Positions 24,570 to 33,161 of a stretch of DNA of 42,259 nt are shown here, piece by piece (position 1 is the first letter of the stretch; each line of letters begins with the position of its first letter). Made by a program: the position numbers and the translations under genes. Below the pieces are notes generated by a model, which did not search any database, was not told the origin of the DNA, and saw nothing but the letters and a program-made list of their open reading frames with translations. Source of the stretch: an uncultured Clostridia bacterium (GTDB lineage: Bacteria > Bacillota > Clostridia > Christensenellales > Aristaeellaceae); NCBI GenBank assembly GCA_934663595.1, contig CAKUKM010000019.1, forward strand, positions 1 through 42,259. Reading direction: 5' to 3'.

Positions 24570-24658
24570 TCGCTCCATTCCAATTGCACTTTCCGAGCGG
24601 CCCTCGCGCCGCTTTTCACCCCCGCCAACAACCGCGCCCCTGCGCGCAAGGAGATAAA

Positions 24659-26623
24659 ATGAAGGATCAGCATCGCGGCGACAAGCCGAATTTTGAAAAG
24701 GGAACCCCGAAGCCGCATTCCGGAAGGCCGTCCGCACCGCGCGGCGACCGCAAACCCGCCCGCCCGGGCGATTCCCGCCCCCATTCCGAGCATCGCGACA
24801 AATTCAACCCCCGCAACGGCAAACCGTTCGAGCATCGCGAGGATAAGCCCCGTTTCGACAAGCGCGGCGATTTCAAGCCCCGCGACGGCAAACCGTTCGA
24901 GCATCGCGAGGACAAGCCCCGTTTCGATAAGCGCGGCGATTTCAAGCCCCGCGACGGCAAACCGTTCGAGCATCGCGAGGACAAGCCCCGTTTCGACAAG
25001 CGCGGCGATTTCAAGCCCCGCGACGGCAAATCGTCCGAGCATCGCGAAGACAAACCCCGTTTCGACAAGCGCGGCGATTTCAAGCCCCGAGAGGACAGGC
25101 CGCATTTCGACAAGCGCGATCCGCATGACCGTTTCGATCGCCCCGCAAAGCCCTTTCCGCCCCGCGAGGACAGGCCGGACTTCGAGCGCCGTCCCGGCGG
25201 CCGTCCGGATTTTGAGCGCCGCGGCCGGTTTGAGCGTCCTCCGTTCCGCCCGGCGCATGCGCTGACTCCGGATGGATTCAAAATTGTGACCGCGCGCGAT
25301 GCGGCGCTCTCCGCGCTGCGCGACGTGGTGCGCAACGGCGCGTATTCGTCGCAGGCGCTCGACCGCAGTCTGAACGCCGTCGAGCTCTCGCCGGAGGATC
25401 GCCGTCTCGCCGCGAGCATCTTCTATTTCGCGGTGGAGAACCGGCTTTACATTGAATGGGCGCTGAATCACCTGATGCAGACGAAGGCCGAGCCGCTGGT
25501 GGAGGACGTAATGCACATTGCGGCGGCGCAGATTCTGTTCATGGATCGCATTCCCGACCACGCGGCGACGGACGAGGCGGTCAAGCAGGTGCGCGCGCTC
25601 GGCCGCGACGGGCTGACCGGACTGGTCAACGGCGTGCTGCGCAGTCTGACCCGCGCGCGCGACGCGGGCGAGCTGGCGCTTCCCGATCGCGAAGCGGAGC
25701 CGGAGAAATACCTCTCGATTCGCTATTCCTTCTCCGAAGCGGCGGCCCGGCGGCTGATTGCGGCCTACGGGCTCGAAACCGCCGAGGCCATCGCATCGTA
25801 CACGCCCGCCGAGCGCGCGCAGACCGTGCGCCCGAACGGCATGAAGATCGATCGCGCCGATTTCGAGCGGAATCTGACCGAGATCGGCTACATGTGGCAT
25901 AAGAGCGAGGTTCCGGGCGCATATCGCATTCTCGCGGCGGGCGATCTGTCCGCGACGGACGATTATCGCCGCGGCCTGTTTGCCATTCAGGGCGAAAGCT
26001 CGCAGCTGGCCGCGCTCGCAGTCGAGGCCCGGCCCGGCATGCAGATTCTGGATGCGTGCGCCGCGCCCGGCGGCAAGACCTGCCTGATGGCGGAGGCAAT
26101 GCGCGGCGCGGGCCGCGTGTACGCGTGGGATTTGCACGAGCACCGCGTGGAGCTGATTCGCGCGGCGGCGCGGCGTCTCGGCCTTGAAAACGTGCGCCCG
26201 ATGACCCACGACGCGCGACGCGCGCCCGACAGCATGCTGCTTTCGATGGACGCCGTGCTGGTCGACGCGCCGTGCAGCGGCCTGGGCGTAATTGCGGACA
26301 AGCCGGACGTCAAATACCGCCTGACAGACGAGGAACTGGACAAGCTGCCCGGCATTCAGGCGGCGATTCTGGATGCGTGCGCGAAATGCGTGCGTCCGGG
26401 CGGGCTGCTGGTGTATTCCACATGTACGATTCTGCCGGAGGAAAACCAGAAGCAGGTGCGCGCGTTCCTCGATCGGCATCCGGAATTCGCGCCGGAAACG
26501 GGCGAAAAATGGCTGCCCGAATCGCTGCGCGGCCATATGGAGGACGGCATGCTCTCCATTCTCCCCCACCGCGACGGCATGGAGGGCTTCTTCATCGCGC
26601 GCATGCGCAGGAGGGACGACTGA
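24659..26623 (+). CDS. rsmB: 16S rRNA (cytosine967-C5)-methyltransferase with repeat-rich N-terminal tail
   Basis: 654 residues, about 200 longer than usual RsmB. Residues 1-198 are a highly charged, His/Arg/Lys/Asp-rich, presumably disordered tail with a 23-residue tandem repeat (positions ~58-147). The NusB-like RNA-binding domain follows (ARDAALSALRDVVRNG onward), then the Rossmann domain: DACAAPGGK near 464, catalytic DAPCSGLG near 536 and the second cysteine motif YSTCT near 585. It makes m5C967 in 16S helix 31. ATG 24659 has AAGGAG at the right distance; the frame is open further up to 24584 without a good site. Overlaps rlmN by 3 nt (TGATG). Confidence 0.93.
   Translation: MKDQHRGDKPNFEKGTPKPHSGRPSAPRGDRKPARPGDSRPHSEHRDKFNPRNGKPFEHREDKPRFDKRGDFKPRDGKPFEHREDKPRFDKRGDFKPRDGKPFEHREDKPRFDKRGDFKPRDGKSSEHREDKPRFDKRGDFKPREDRPHFDKRDPHDRFDRPAKPFPPREDRPDFERRPGGRPDFERRGRFERPPFRPAHALTPDGFKIVTARDAALSALRDVVRNGAYSSQALDRSLNAVELSPEDRRLAASIFYFAVENRLYIEWALNHLMQTKAEPLVEDVMHIAAAQILFMDRIPDHAATDEAVKQVRALGRDGLTGLVNGVLRSLTRARDAGELALPDREAEPEKYLSIRYSFSEAAARRLIAAYGLETAEAIASYTPAERAQTVRPNGMKIDRADFERNLTEIGYMWHKSEVPGAYRILAAGDLSATDDYRRGLFAIQGESSQLAALAVEARPGMQILDACAAPGGKTCLMAEAMRGAGRVYAWDLHEHRVELIRAAARRLGLENVRPMTHDARRAPDSMLLSMDAVLVDAPCSGLGVIADKPDVKYRLTDEELDKLPGIQAAILDACAKCVRPGGLLVYSTCTILPEENQKQVRAFLDRHPEFAPETGEKWLPESLRGHMEDGMLSILPHRDGMEGFFIARMRRRDD
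24832..25107 (+). repeat. four tandem 69-bp repeats inside rsmB
   Basis: Units begin at 24832, 24901, 24970 and 25039, each encoding about 23 residues of the pattern HREDKPRFDKRGDFKPRDGK. The first three are nearly identical at DNA level and the fourth drifts near its end; weaker partial units flank them. Near identity suggests recent slippage or unequal exchange and predicts copy-number variation between strains. Confidence 0.92.
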
Positions 26624-27675
26624 TGGATCGCCTTCAGTTGCTTTCGATGACGCAGGACGAGCTGCTTGCGTTCGTGACGGACGAGCTCGGCGAGAGCAAA
26701 TTCCGCGCGAAACAGATTTCCGAATGGCTCGCGCGCGGCGCGGAGATCGACGAAATGACGAATCTTTCCGCCGGCCTGCGCGCGCGCCTGAACGAGATCG
26801 CCATCGCAAACCCGATTCGCATTCACAAATCGTTTCGCTCCAAAATCGACGATACCGAGAAATTCCTCTACGCGCTCCCCGACGGAAACCTGATCGAGGG
26901 CGTGGTCATGCGGTATCACTACGGCGACACGCTGTGCGTTTCGACGCAGGTGGGCTGCCGAATGGGCTGCGCGTTCTGCGCGTCCACGCTCGAGGGCCGC
27001 GTGCGCGATCTGACTGCCGGCGAAATTTTGGGCCAGGTCGTCGCGGCAAACAACCATATCCGCAGGGAGAATCCGGAGCGGCGGATTCACAATATCGTGC
27101 TGATGGGCAGCGGCGAGCCGTTTGACAACTACGACAACGTCGTGAAATTCCTGCATCTGGTCAACGACCCGAAGGGCCTGAACATCTCGCTGCGCAATAT
27201 TTCGCTTTCGACGTGCGGTCTGGTTCCGAAAATGCGCGCGTTTGCCGAAGAGGGGCTGCCGGTCACGCTGTCGATCTCGCTGCACGCGCCGAACGATTCC
27301 ATTCGCCAGATGATCATGCCGGTCGCGCACGCATACGCGATCGAGGACGTGCTCGCCGCGTGCCGCTATTATGTCGAAAAAACCGGCCGGCGCGTGGTGT
27401 TTGAATACGCGCTGATCAAGAATGTGAACTGCGATTTGAAGTGCGCCGAGGAACTCGCGCGCCGGCTGCGGGGTCTGCAGTGCCATGTAAATCTGATCCC
27501 GCTGAACGCCGTCAAGGAGCGCCATCTCGAGGCGCCGACGAAGCAGGACGTGCAGGCGTTTTTGAAGCGCCTGGAGCTGAAAAACATCTCGGCCACGGTG
27601 CGCCGCGAAATGGGCGCGGACATCGACGGCGCGTGCGGCCAGCTGCGCCGCAAGGCATTGAACGAAGGAGTCTGA
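26623..27675 (+). CDS. rlmN: 23S rRNA (A2503-C2) / tRNA (A37-C2) methyltransferase
   Basis: 350 residues. Radical-SAM enzyme: GCRMGCAFCAS (CX3CX2C, near 111-118), with the two mechanistic cysteines in ISLSTCGLVP and GACGQLRRK near the end. GSGEPFDNYDNV is the SAM-binding GGE-like motif. Methylates A2503 in the peptidyl-transferase centre and A37 of some tRNAs. Start is ATG 26623, overlapping the rsmB stop. Confidence 0.96.
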   Translation: MDRLQLLSMTQDELLAFVTDELGESKFRAKQISEWLARGAEIDEMTNLSAGLRARLNEIAIANPIRIHKSFRSKIDDTEKFLYALPDGNLIEGVVMRYHYGDTLCVSTQVGCRMGCAFCASTLEGRVRDLTAGEILGQVVAANNHIRRENPERRIHNIVLMGSGEPFDNYDNVVKFLHLVNDPKGLNISLRNISLSTCGLVPKMRAFAEEGLPVTLSISLHAPNDSIRQMIMPVAHAYAIEDVLAACRYYVEKTGRRVVFEYALIKNVNCDLKCAEELARRLRGLQCHVNLIPLNAVKERHLEAPTKQDVQAFLKRLELKNISATVRREMGADIDGACGQLRRKALNEGV

Positions 27676-27703
27676 GCTTTCTCCGAAAAGAGAGGTGTAT
27701 CGA

Positions 27704-28426
27704 ATGAAAGTCTACGCAATTACCGATATCGGCAAAGCGCGTCCGATCAACGAGGACAGCTTCTATCTTCCGAAGGAAACAGAGCCGTTCTGCGCGGTCG
27801 CGGACGGCATGGGCGGTCACAACGCCGGCGAAGTCGCCAGCGCAATGGCGATTCAGGCATTTGCGGAGGCGATGCGCCGCTCCGGAAAGAGAACGGCCAC
27901 CGCGATTCACGACGCCGTGCTCCGCGCAAACGCCGCGGTTTATCAGGAAGCCAGCCGCGATTCCAGCAAGCGCGGCATGGGCACCACGTTTACCGCGCTG
28001 GTTGCGGACGGGCGGCGCGTGCACATCGCACACGTGGGCGACAGCCGGGCGTATCTGATGCGCAGCGGTGCGATTTCGCGCGTCACGAAGGACCACACGC
28101 TGGTGGAGGAAATGGTCTCGCAGGGCCTGATTACCGAGCGGGAGGCGCGCGTGCATCCGCGGCGCAATCTCGTGACCCGCGCGCTGGGCACGTCGGAATC
28201 GGTCGACGTCGATCTGATTCAGCTGGACGTTCGCCCCGGCGAGGTCATTCTGATCTGCTCGGACGGCCTTTCGAATTACGTGCCCGAGCACGACCTGCTG
28301 CGCGTCACCACCGGCGAGGGCGAATGGCAGGAGAAGCTCCGCGAGCTGGTGGGCATCGCGCTTAACGCCGGCGGCTCGGACAACATTACGGCGATGCTTG
28401 CAACCTTCGAGGAGGAAAGCCGATGA
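27704..28426 (+). CDS. prpC: PP2C-type Ser/Thr phosphatase partner of PrkC
   Basis: 240 residues. Starts MKVYAITDIGKARPINEDSF; metal motifs RPINEDS, CAVADGMGGHNAGE, HVGDSRAYL, CSDGLSNYV and GGSDNITAML are all in place. It dephosphorylates targets of the PASTA kinase encoded next, with which it overlaps by 4 nt. AGAGAGGTG precedes ATG 27704; the in-frame GTG at 27695 is less likely. Confidence 0.95.
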   Translation: MKVYAITDIGKARPINEDSFYLPKETEPFCAVADGMGGHNAGEVASAMAIQAFAEAMRRSGKRTATAIHDAVLRANAAVYQEASRDSSKRGMGTTFTALVADGRRVHIAHVGDSRAYLMRSGAISRVTKDHTLVEEMVSQGLITEREARVHPRRNLVTRALGTSESVDVDLIQLDVRPGEVILICSDGLSNYVPEHDLLRVTTGEGEWQEKLRELVGIALNAGGSDNITAMLATFEEESR

Positions 28427-30258
28427 TCGGATCCGTCATATCGGATCGATATGTCGTTGAAGCCGTAGTGGGAACGGGCGGCATGGCGATCGTCTATCGC
28501 GCGTATGACAAAATCAGCAAAACGCGCGTGGCAATCAAGGTGCTCCGGCCCGAGTTTGAATCCGACGAGGAATTCGTTCGCCGCTTCAGCCGCGAGGCGG
28601 AGGCGGCCAGCAAGGTTTCGCACGAGAACATCGTAAACGTTCTCGATGTCGGAACCGACGGGCATCATCGATATATCGTCATGGAGTTTGTCGATGGGCA
28701 AACTCTGAAGGAAATGATTCGCCAGCGCGGCCGAATCGAGCCGGATCTCGCCATTCGGATGACGATTCGCATTCTCGCCGCCGTGGATCAGGCGCATCGA
28801 AACGGCATCGTGCATCGCGATATCAAGCCGCAGAACATTCTGGTCGATCGCCAGGGCCGCGTCAAGGTGGCCGATTTCGGCATCGCGCGGCTGAAAACCT
28901 CGCAGACGACGCAAATCGACGAGAGCGGCAGCTCTTCGGCGCTCGGAAGCGTGCATTATTTCTCGCCCGAACAGGCGCAGGGTGAAATCGCGGACGAGAA
29001 GAGCGACCTGTATTCCGTGGGCGTGGTGCTGTATGAAATGCTGACCGGGCAGGTGCCGTTCGACGGCGAAACGGCGGTGTCGGTCGCGCTGAAGCACGTT
29101 CAGGAAGCGCCCAAATCCATGCGCCTGTTCCAGAGCGGCATCTCCAAGGCGCTGGACGAGGTGGTCATGCGCGCGCTGTGCAAGGACACCACGAAGCGCT
29201 ATCAGACCGCGGCCGAAATGGCGGCGGATCTGCGCAAAACCATCACCCATCCGCGCGGCGGCTTCGTGAAATACCCGCAGAGCGCGGAGGAAATCGAGGC
29301 CGAGCGCGAATCGCGGCGCAAATTGCGCCAGCGCGCCCGAAAAAAGGCCGCCAATATCGCAATCGTCGTGGCAGTGCTTTCGCTGATTGCGTTTCTGGCC
29401 TGGGGTGCGGTCACGATTCTGGGCATGCGCGATCGCGTGATCGTGCCGAGCGTGACCGGCCTGAGCGTGAGCGAAGCGCAGAATCAGCTGGAGCGCGCGC
29501 ATCTGGTGGTCAATATCGCCAGCGGCTATTCCGAGGAATACGAGCGCGGGCTAGTGGCCGAGCAGTCGCTGGAGCCCGGCGAGCGCGCCACGCCGAACAG
29601 CGAAATCACCGTGGTCATCAGCATGGGCTCGGAATGGTATTATCTGGACGACCTGACCGGCATGACCGAGCGCGAAGCGGTTGCGCGCGTGCAGGCCAGC
29701 GACGTTGCAAATCTGCAGGTCGAATACGTGCTGTCCGAGGCCGAGCCGGACACGGTGCTCACGCAGACGCTGGAGCCGGGCTATCACAGCCGCACCGAAC
29801 CGCTCACCATCCGCATCAGCGGCCGAACGGTCGAAATGCCTTCGCTGATCGGCCTTACGCCGGAGGGCGCGCGGCGGCTGATTGAATCGGAGGGTCTGAT
29901 CATCGGCACGATCACGGAGGTCTATTCCGCCGACGCGCCGGGCCAGACCGTGATCGCGCAGAGCATTGAGCCGAACGCGACGGTGCTGGAAAACACGCCG
30001 GTGGACATCTCGGTCAGCCCCGCGATGGAGAAAATCTATCGCCCGGAGCGCTGGCTGAGCGTCGCGGTGCCGCTGGACGATCTGACGGTTCGAATCACGC
30101 TTTCAACGCCCTCGGGCGCGGAGAGCGAGGCCTATTCCGAAACGCTTTCGCGCGGCATGCATTTCATCGACCTGACCAGCGCGGAGCCGGGCCTGCACCA
30201 GGTGCGCGTCTTTATGAGCGACGTGCTGATGGAAACGACGGAGCTGATGTTTGATTAA
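28423..30258 (+). CDS. prkC: Ser/Thr protein kinase with PASTA repeats
   Basis: 611 residues. The cytoplasmic kinase domain (~10-270) has GTGGMAIVYRA, the catalytic Lys in VAIKVL, HRDIKPQNILV (near 130) and DFGIAR. A single membrane helix lies near 308-330 (IAIVVAVLSLIAFLAWGAV). Outside are three PASTA domains (~340-535) that sense peptidoglycan fragments or lipid II, then a ~75-residue extracellular tail. It couples cell-wall status or spore germination signals to growth control. Shares an operon with its phosphatase. Confidence 0.96.
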   Translation: MIGSVISDRYVVEAVVGTGGMAIVYRAYDKISKTRVAIKVLRPEFESDEEFVRRFSREAEAASKVSHENIVNVLDVGTDGHHRYIVMEFVDGQTLKEMIRQRGRIEPDLAIRMTIRILAAVDQAHRNGIVHRDIKPQNILVDRQGRVKVADFGIARLKTSQTTQIDESGSSSALGSVHYFSPEQAQGEIADEKSDLYSVGVVLYEMLTGQVPFDGETAVSVALKHVQEAPKSMRLFQSGISKALDEVVMRALCKDTTKRYQTAAEMAADLRKTITHPRGGFVKYPQSAEEIEAERESRRKLRQRARKKAANIAIVVAVLSLIAFLAWGAVTILGMRDRVIVPSVTGLSVSEAQNQLERAHLVVNIASGYSEEYERGLVAEQSLEPGERATPNSEITVVISMGSEWYYLDDLTGMTEREAVARVQASDVANLQVEYVLSEAEPDTVLTQTLEPGYHSRTEPLTIRISGRTVEMPSLIGLTPEGARRLIESEGLIIGTITEVYSADAPGQTVIAQSIEPNATVLENTPVDISVSPAMEKIYRPERWLSVAVPLDDLTVRITLSTPSGAESEAYSETLSRGMHFIDLTSAEPGLHQVRVFMSDVLMETTELMFD

Positions 30259-31157
30259 TGCGCTCCATGGAGGGAAAACGCTTGCAGGGAATTCTGCTAA
30301 AGGGAATCGGCGGGTTTTATTACGCGCAGGGCGAGGACGGAAGCGTGTACACGCTGCGCGCGCAGGGAAAGCTCCGGCGCGACCGAATGAAGCCGAAGGT
30401 CGGCGATCGGGTGGAGTTTTCGCCCGGCGCGGGCGAGGAACACGGCTGGATACTGCGCATTGAGCCGCGGAAAAACGAGCTGACGCGCCCGCCGGTTGCA
30501 AATGTGGACGTAATTGCCATTGTGGTCGCCGCCGCGTCGCCGGAACCGGATCTGCTGCTCGCCGACCGATTGATGCTGAACGCCCGCCGCGCGGGAATCG
30601 GCGTAAAGCTCGTGGTCAGCAAATCCGATCTTGATCCCGCGCGCGCGGAGGCAATTCTGAATCAGTATCGCGGCGCGGACGTAAGCCCGATCGCCGTTTC
30701 CAGCGCAAACGGAACCGGCATTGACGCGCTGAAAAGCGCGCTTTCCGGGAAAATCCACGCGCTCGCGGGCCAGTCCGGCGCGGGTAAATCCACGCTGATC
30801 AACGCACTGTACGGCCTGAATATGGAAACGGGCGACCTTTCCCGAAAGATCGAGCGCGGCAAAAACACCACGCGCCATTGCGAGCTGATTCCCGTTTCCG
30901 GCGGCATGGTGCTGGACACGCCGGGCTTCAGTCTGCTGGAGAGCGAGCCGTTCGACCCGGTGCTGCTGAAGGACGGCTATCCGGAATTCGCGCCCTACGA
31001 GGGCCAATGCTTCTTCCGCCCCTGCTATCATGCGACCGAGCCGAAGTGCGCGGTGCTGGATGCGGTGCGCGCGGGCGAAATCGACGAAGAGCGGCACGCG
31101 CGCTATGTCGCGCTGCTTGCCGAAATCAAGGAACAATGGAGGGACAGATATGATTAA
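30258..31157 (+). CDS. rsgA: ribosome small-subunit-dependent GTPase A
   Basis: 299 residues. Circularly permuted GTPase that checks 30S maturation. OB-fold N-terminus, then G4 (VSKSDLD, a variant of NKxD, near 118) before G1 (GQSGAGKSTL, near 171) and G3 (DTPGF), and the C-terminal zinc site (GQCFFRPCYHATEPKC). ATG 30258 overlaps the prkC stop (TAATG); ATG 30267 is an alternative. Same order as B. subtilis prkC-rsgA-rpe. Confidence 0.95.
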   Translation: MRSMEGKRLQGILLKGIGGFYYAQGEDGSVYTLRAQGKLRRDRMKPKVGDRVEFSPGAGEEHGWILRIEPRKNELTRPPVANVDVIAIVVAAASPEPDLLLADRLMLNARRAGIGVKLVVSKSDLDPARAEAILNQYRGADVSPIAVSSANGTGIDALKSALSGKIHALAGQSGAGKSTLINALYGLNMETGDLSRKIERGKNTTRHCELIPVSGGMVLDTPGFSLLESEPFDPVLLKDGYPEFAPYEGQCFFRPCYHATEPKCAVLDAVRAGEIDEERHARYVALLAEIKEQWRDRYD

Positions 31158-31800
31158 GATCGCACCCTCGCTGCTGGCGGCGGATTTCCGCAAGGTCGGC
31201 GCGGAGATCGAGCGCATGGCGGCCGCCGGCGCGGACTACCTGCACTTCGACGTCATGGATGGCCATTTCGTGCCGAACCTGTCGTTTGGCGCCCCGCTTC
31301 TGGAGGCGGCGGTCAAGGGCCCGCTTCCGGTGGACGTGCATCTGATGGTCGAGCACCCGGAGGATTACATCGACCAGTACGCCAGGATCGGCGCGAAGAT
31401 CATTACCGTGCACGCCGAATCCACGAACCATCTGCATCGCGCGCTCCAGCAGATTCACGCCGCGGGCTGCCTCGCGGGCGTGGCGCTGAATCCGGCCACG
31501 TCGCCCGAATGCCTGCGCTATGTCATGGGCGATTTTGATCTCGCGCTGGTGATGACGGTCAATCCCGGCTTCGGCGGCCAGAAGCTGATTCAGTCGGCGC
31601 TGGAGAAGATCGCCGAGATCCGCTCGATGCTGGAATGCTTCGGCGCGAAGGCAATCATTGAGGTCGACGGCGGCATCAACGAGCAGACCGCCGCGCTGGC
31701 CATTCAACGCGGCGCAACGATGCTGGTTGCCGGCAGCGCGCTGTTCGGCGCACCCGACGCGGCAAGCTTCATCGCCAACGTCAAGGCGCTGGGCAAATAA
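31150..31800 (+). CDS. rpe: ribulose-phosphate 3-epimerase
   Basis: 216 residues, TIM barrel. Interconverts ribulose-5-P and xylulose-5-P in the pentose phosphate pathway. Signatures IAPSLLAADF, HFDVMDGHFVPNLSFG, VHLMVEHPEDYI, MTVNPGFGGQ and EVDGGIN are present. The ATG at 31150 overlaps rsgA by 8 nt. The thiN gene that often follows in Firmicutes is missing; a hairpin element and terminator come next. Confidence 0.96.
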   Translation: MIKIAPSLLAADFRKVGAEIERMAAAGADYLHFDVMDGHFVPNLSFGAPLLEAAVKGPLPVDVHLMVEHPEDYIDQYARIGAKIITVHAESTNHLHRALQQIHAAGCLAGVALNPATSPECLRYVMGDFDLALVMTVNPGFGGQKLIQSALEKIAEIRSMLECFGAKAIIEVDGGINEQTAALAIQRGATMLVAGSALFGAPDAASFIANVKALGK

Positions 31801-31827
31801 TTTCGCATTCCAATTCAGTGGCATGAA

Positions 31828-31882
31828 AATTCGAGAGGGCTTCGGCCCTCTCGAGCTCTCTTGGGGTTTTGATAGTCTGAGG
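31828..31882 (+). repeat. copy 2 of the recurrent 3'-end element
   Basis: Reverse-complement relative of 3181-3235. It contains a strong tetraloop hairpin GAGAGGGC-TTCG-GCCCTCTC (31833-31852), then GAGCTCTC, GGGGTTTTGATAGTCTGAGG, and runs straight into the terminator at 31882. It sits 27 nt after the rpe stop. Confidence 0.75.
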
Positions 31883-31904
31883 CGACCCATCGCGGTCGCT
31901 TTTT
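31882..31904 (+). terminator. intrinsic terminator after rpe
   Basis: GCGACC (31882-31887), 6-nt loop, GGTCGC (31894-31899), TTTTT. Ends the long yicC-to-rpe transcript. Confidence 0.75.
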
Positions 31905-31974
31905 CCATTTTTTTGGGAAAACGCGCGAACAAAACGGGCCGCTGATTCGTCTTATAGGCGTGGAGGTGATTGAA

Positions 31975-33090
31975 ATGAAGAAATTGATTTGTATCCTGCT
32001 GATCGCCCTGCTGGGCACGACCGCCTTTGCCGAGGCCCCGGGCAATTCGCTCGGCTTTGCGACGCTCGAACAGCTCTACGACGGAACCGGCAATCAGCTT
32101 CTCTCCCCCGTCAGCCTCGCGCTCGCGCTTTCCATGGCGGCGGACGGCGCAAACGGCGATACGCGCGCCGAAATGGTGAACGCGCTCGCTTCCGAAAGCG
32201 CCGATTGGGCCGCGCTGCGCGCCTCTCTTGAAAAGAGCGGCCTGAAGATCGCAAACGCGGCGTTTACCGCGGCCGATCTGAGCGTAAACAGCGATTACAT
32301 CGCGCGCCTGAACGGCGAATACGCCGCCGAATGGTTCGAAATGGGCGCGGATATCGTGGACAAAATCAATTCCTGGACGGATCGGCATACCGACGGCCTG
32401 ATCGAAAAGCTGCTCGACGCAGCGCCGGACGCCGATACGCAGCTGATTCTGCTGAACGCCGTCGCGATGGACGCGAAATGGGCGCTTCCGTTTGACGCGG
32501 ACGCAACCACGGACGCGACCTTCCACGCGCCGGATGGCGATGCGACCGTCCCGATGATGCACAAAACCGCCTATCTGGAATACGGCGAAACCGAAATTGC
32601 CCAGCTGCTGCGGCTGCGCTATCTGGACAGCGACCTCACGATGCTGCTCGCGCTGCCGAAGGCGGATCATACCGAGCGGGAAATTCTCGCCGCTCTCAGC
32701 GAACAGGGGCTTGGCTATTTTTCCGCAATCGGCGAAGAGACGCGCGTGCAGCTCGCGCTGCCGAAGGTTGATTTCGCCGCGGAAAACGGCCTGAACGACG
32801 CGCTGAACGCCGCCGGCATCCAAACCGCATTCACCGATCTCGCGGACTTTTCCGGCATTTCGGATTCGCCGCTCTTCATCGGCAGCGTGATTCAGAAGGC
32901 GCGCCTGATCATCGACGAGGACGGCACGAAGGCCGCGGCGGTCACGGAAATCATGATCGCGACCTCCGCGCTGATCACGGAGGATCCGATTGCATTCACC
33001 GCCGACCATCCGTTCGTCGCCATCGTCGCCGATGAATCCACTGAAACCGCCTGCTTCGCCGCCGTGATCGCAAACCCGGGCGAAAATTAA
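31975..33090 (+). CDS. secreted serpin (serine protease inhibitor)
   Basis: 371 residues with a signal peptide (MKKLICILLIALLGTTAFA). Serpin signatures in order: LSPVSLALALSMAADGANGDTRAEM, INSWTDRHTDGLI, LNAVAMDAKWALPF, TVPMMHKTAYLEYG, the hinge DEDGTKAAAVTE (near 313) of the reactive-centre loop, and the C-terminal FTADHPFVAIVAD ... IANP. The small Ala-rich hinge indicates an inhibitory serpin able to insert its loop; counting from the hinge puts P1 at about Ser in IATSAL, which would suit elastase-like proteases, though that count is uncertain. ATG 31975 has a near-perfect GGAGGTGAT. Single gene; its promoter is not obvious. Confidence 0.9.
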   Translation: MKKLICILLIALLGTTAFAEAPGNSLGFATLEQLYDGTGNQLLSPVSLALALSMAADGANGDTRAEMVNALASESADWAALRASLEKSGLKIANAAFTAADLSVNSDYIARLNGEYAAEWFEMGADIVDKINSWTDRHTDGLIEKLLDAAPDADTQLILLNAVAMDAKWALPFDADATTDATFHAPDGDATVPMMHKTAYLEYGETEIAQLLRLRYLDSDLTMLLALPKADHTEREILAALSEQGLGYFSAIGEETRVQLALPKVDFAAENGLNDALNAAGIQTAFTDLADFSGISDSPLFIGSVIQKARLIIDEDGTKAAAVTEIMIATSALITEDPIAFTADHPFVAIVADESTETACFAAVIANPGEN

Positions 33091-33101
33091 CCGAAACCCG
33101 C

Positions 33102-33130
33102 TTGGGCAATCGCCGCCGGACTGCTATAAT
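33102..33130 (+). promoter_or_regulatory. promoter of pyrR
   Basis: TTGGGC (33102-33107), 17 nt, TATAAT (33125-33130) with an extended -10 TGC. Start near 33137, leaving a leader of ~25 nt with no room for a PyrR attenuator. Confidence 0.75.
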
Positions 33131-33161
33131 CAAATCAGAAACCAGACGGGAGGGCGTCGAC

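Noticed and set aside
24832..25107. Possible CRISPR-like or satellite array
   Set aside because: The 69-bp units have no unique spacers, keep the reading frame of rsmB and encode a regular 23-residue repeat, so they are coding tandem repeats.
24479..26809. 776-codon minus-strand open frame opposite rsmB
   Set aside because: It mirrors rsmB, including the repeats, has no ribosome site or family signature, and arises from the GC-rich codon pattern.
31126..33009. 627-codon minus-strand frame opposite rpe and the serpin
   Set aside because: Shadow ORF; it also runs through the rpe terminator and the serpin signal sequence.
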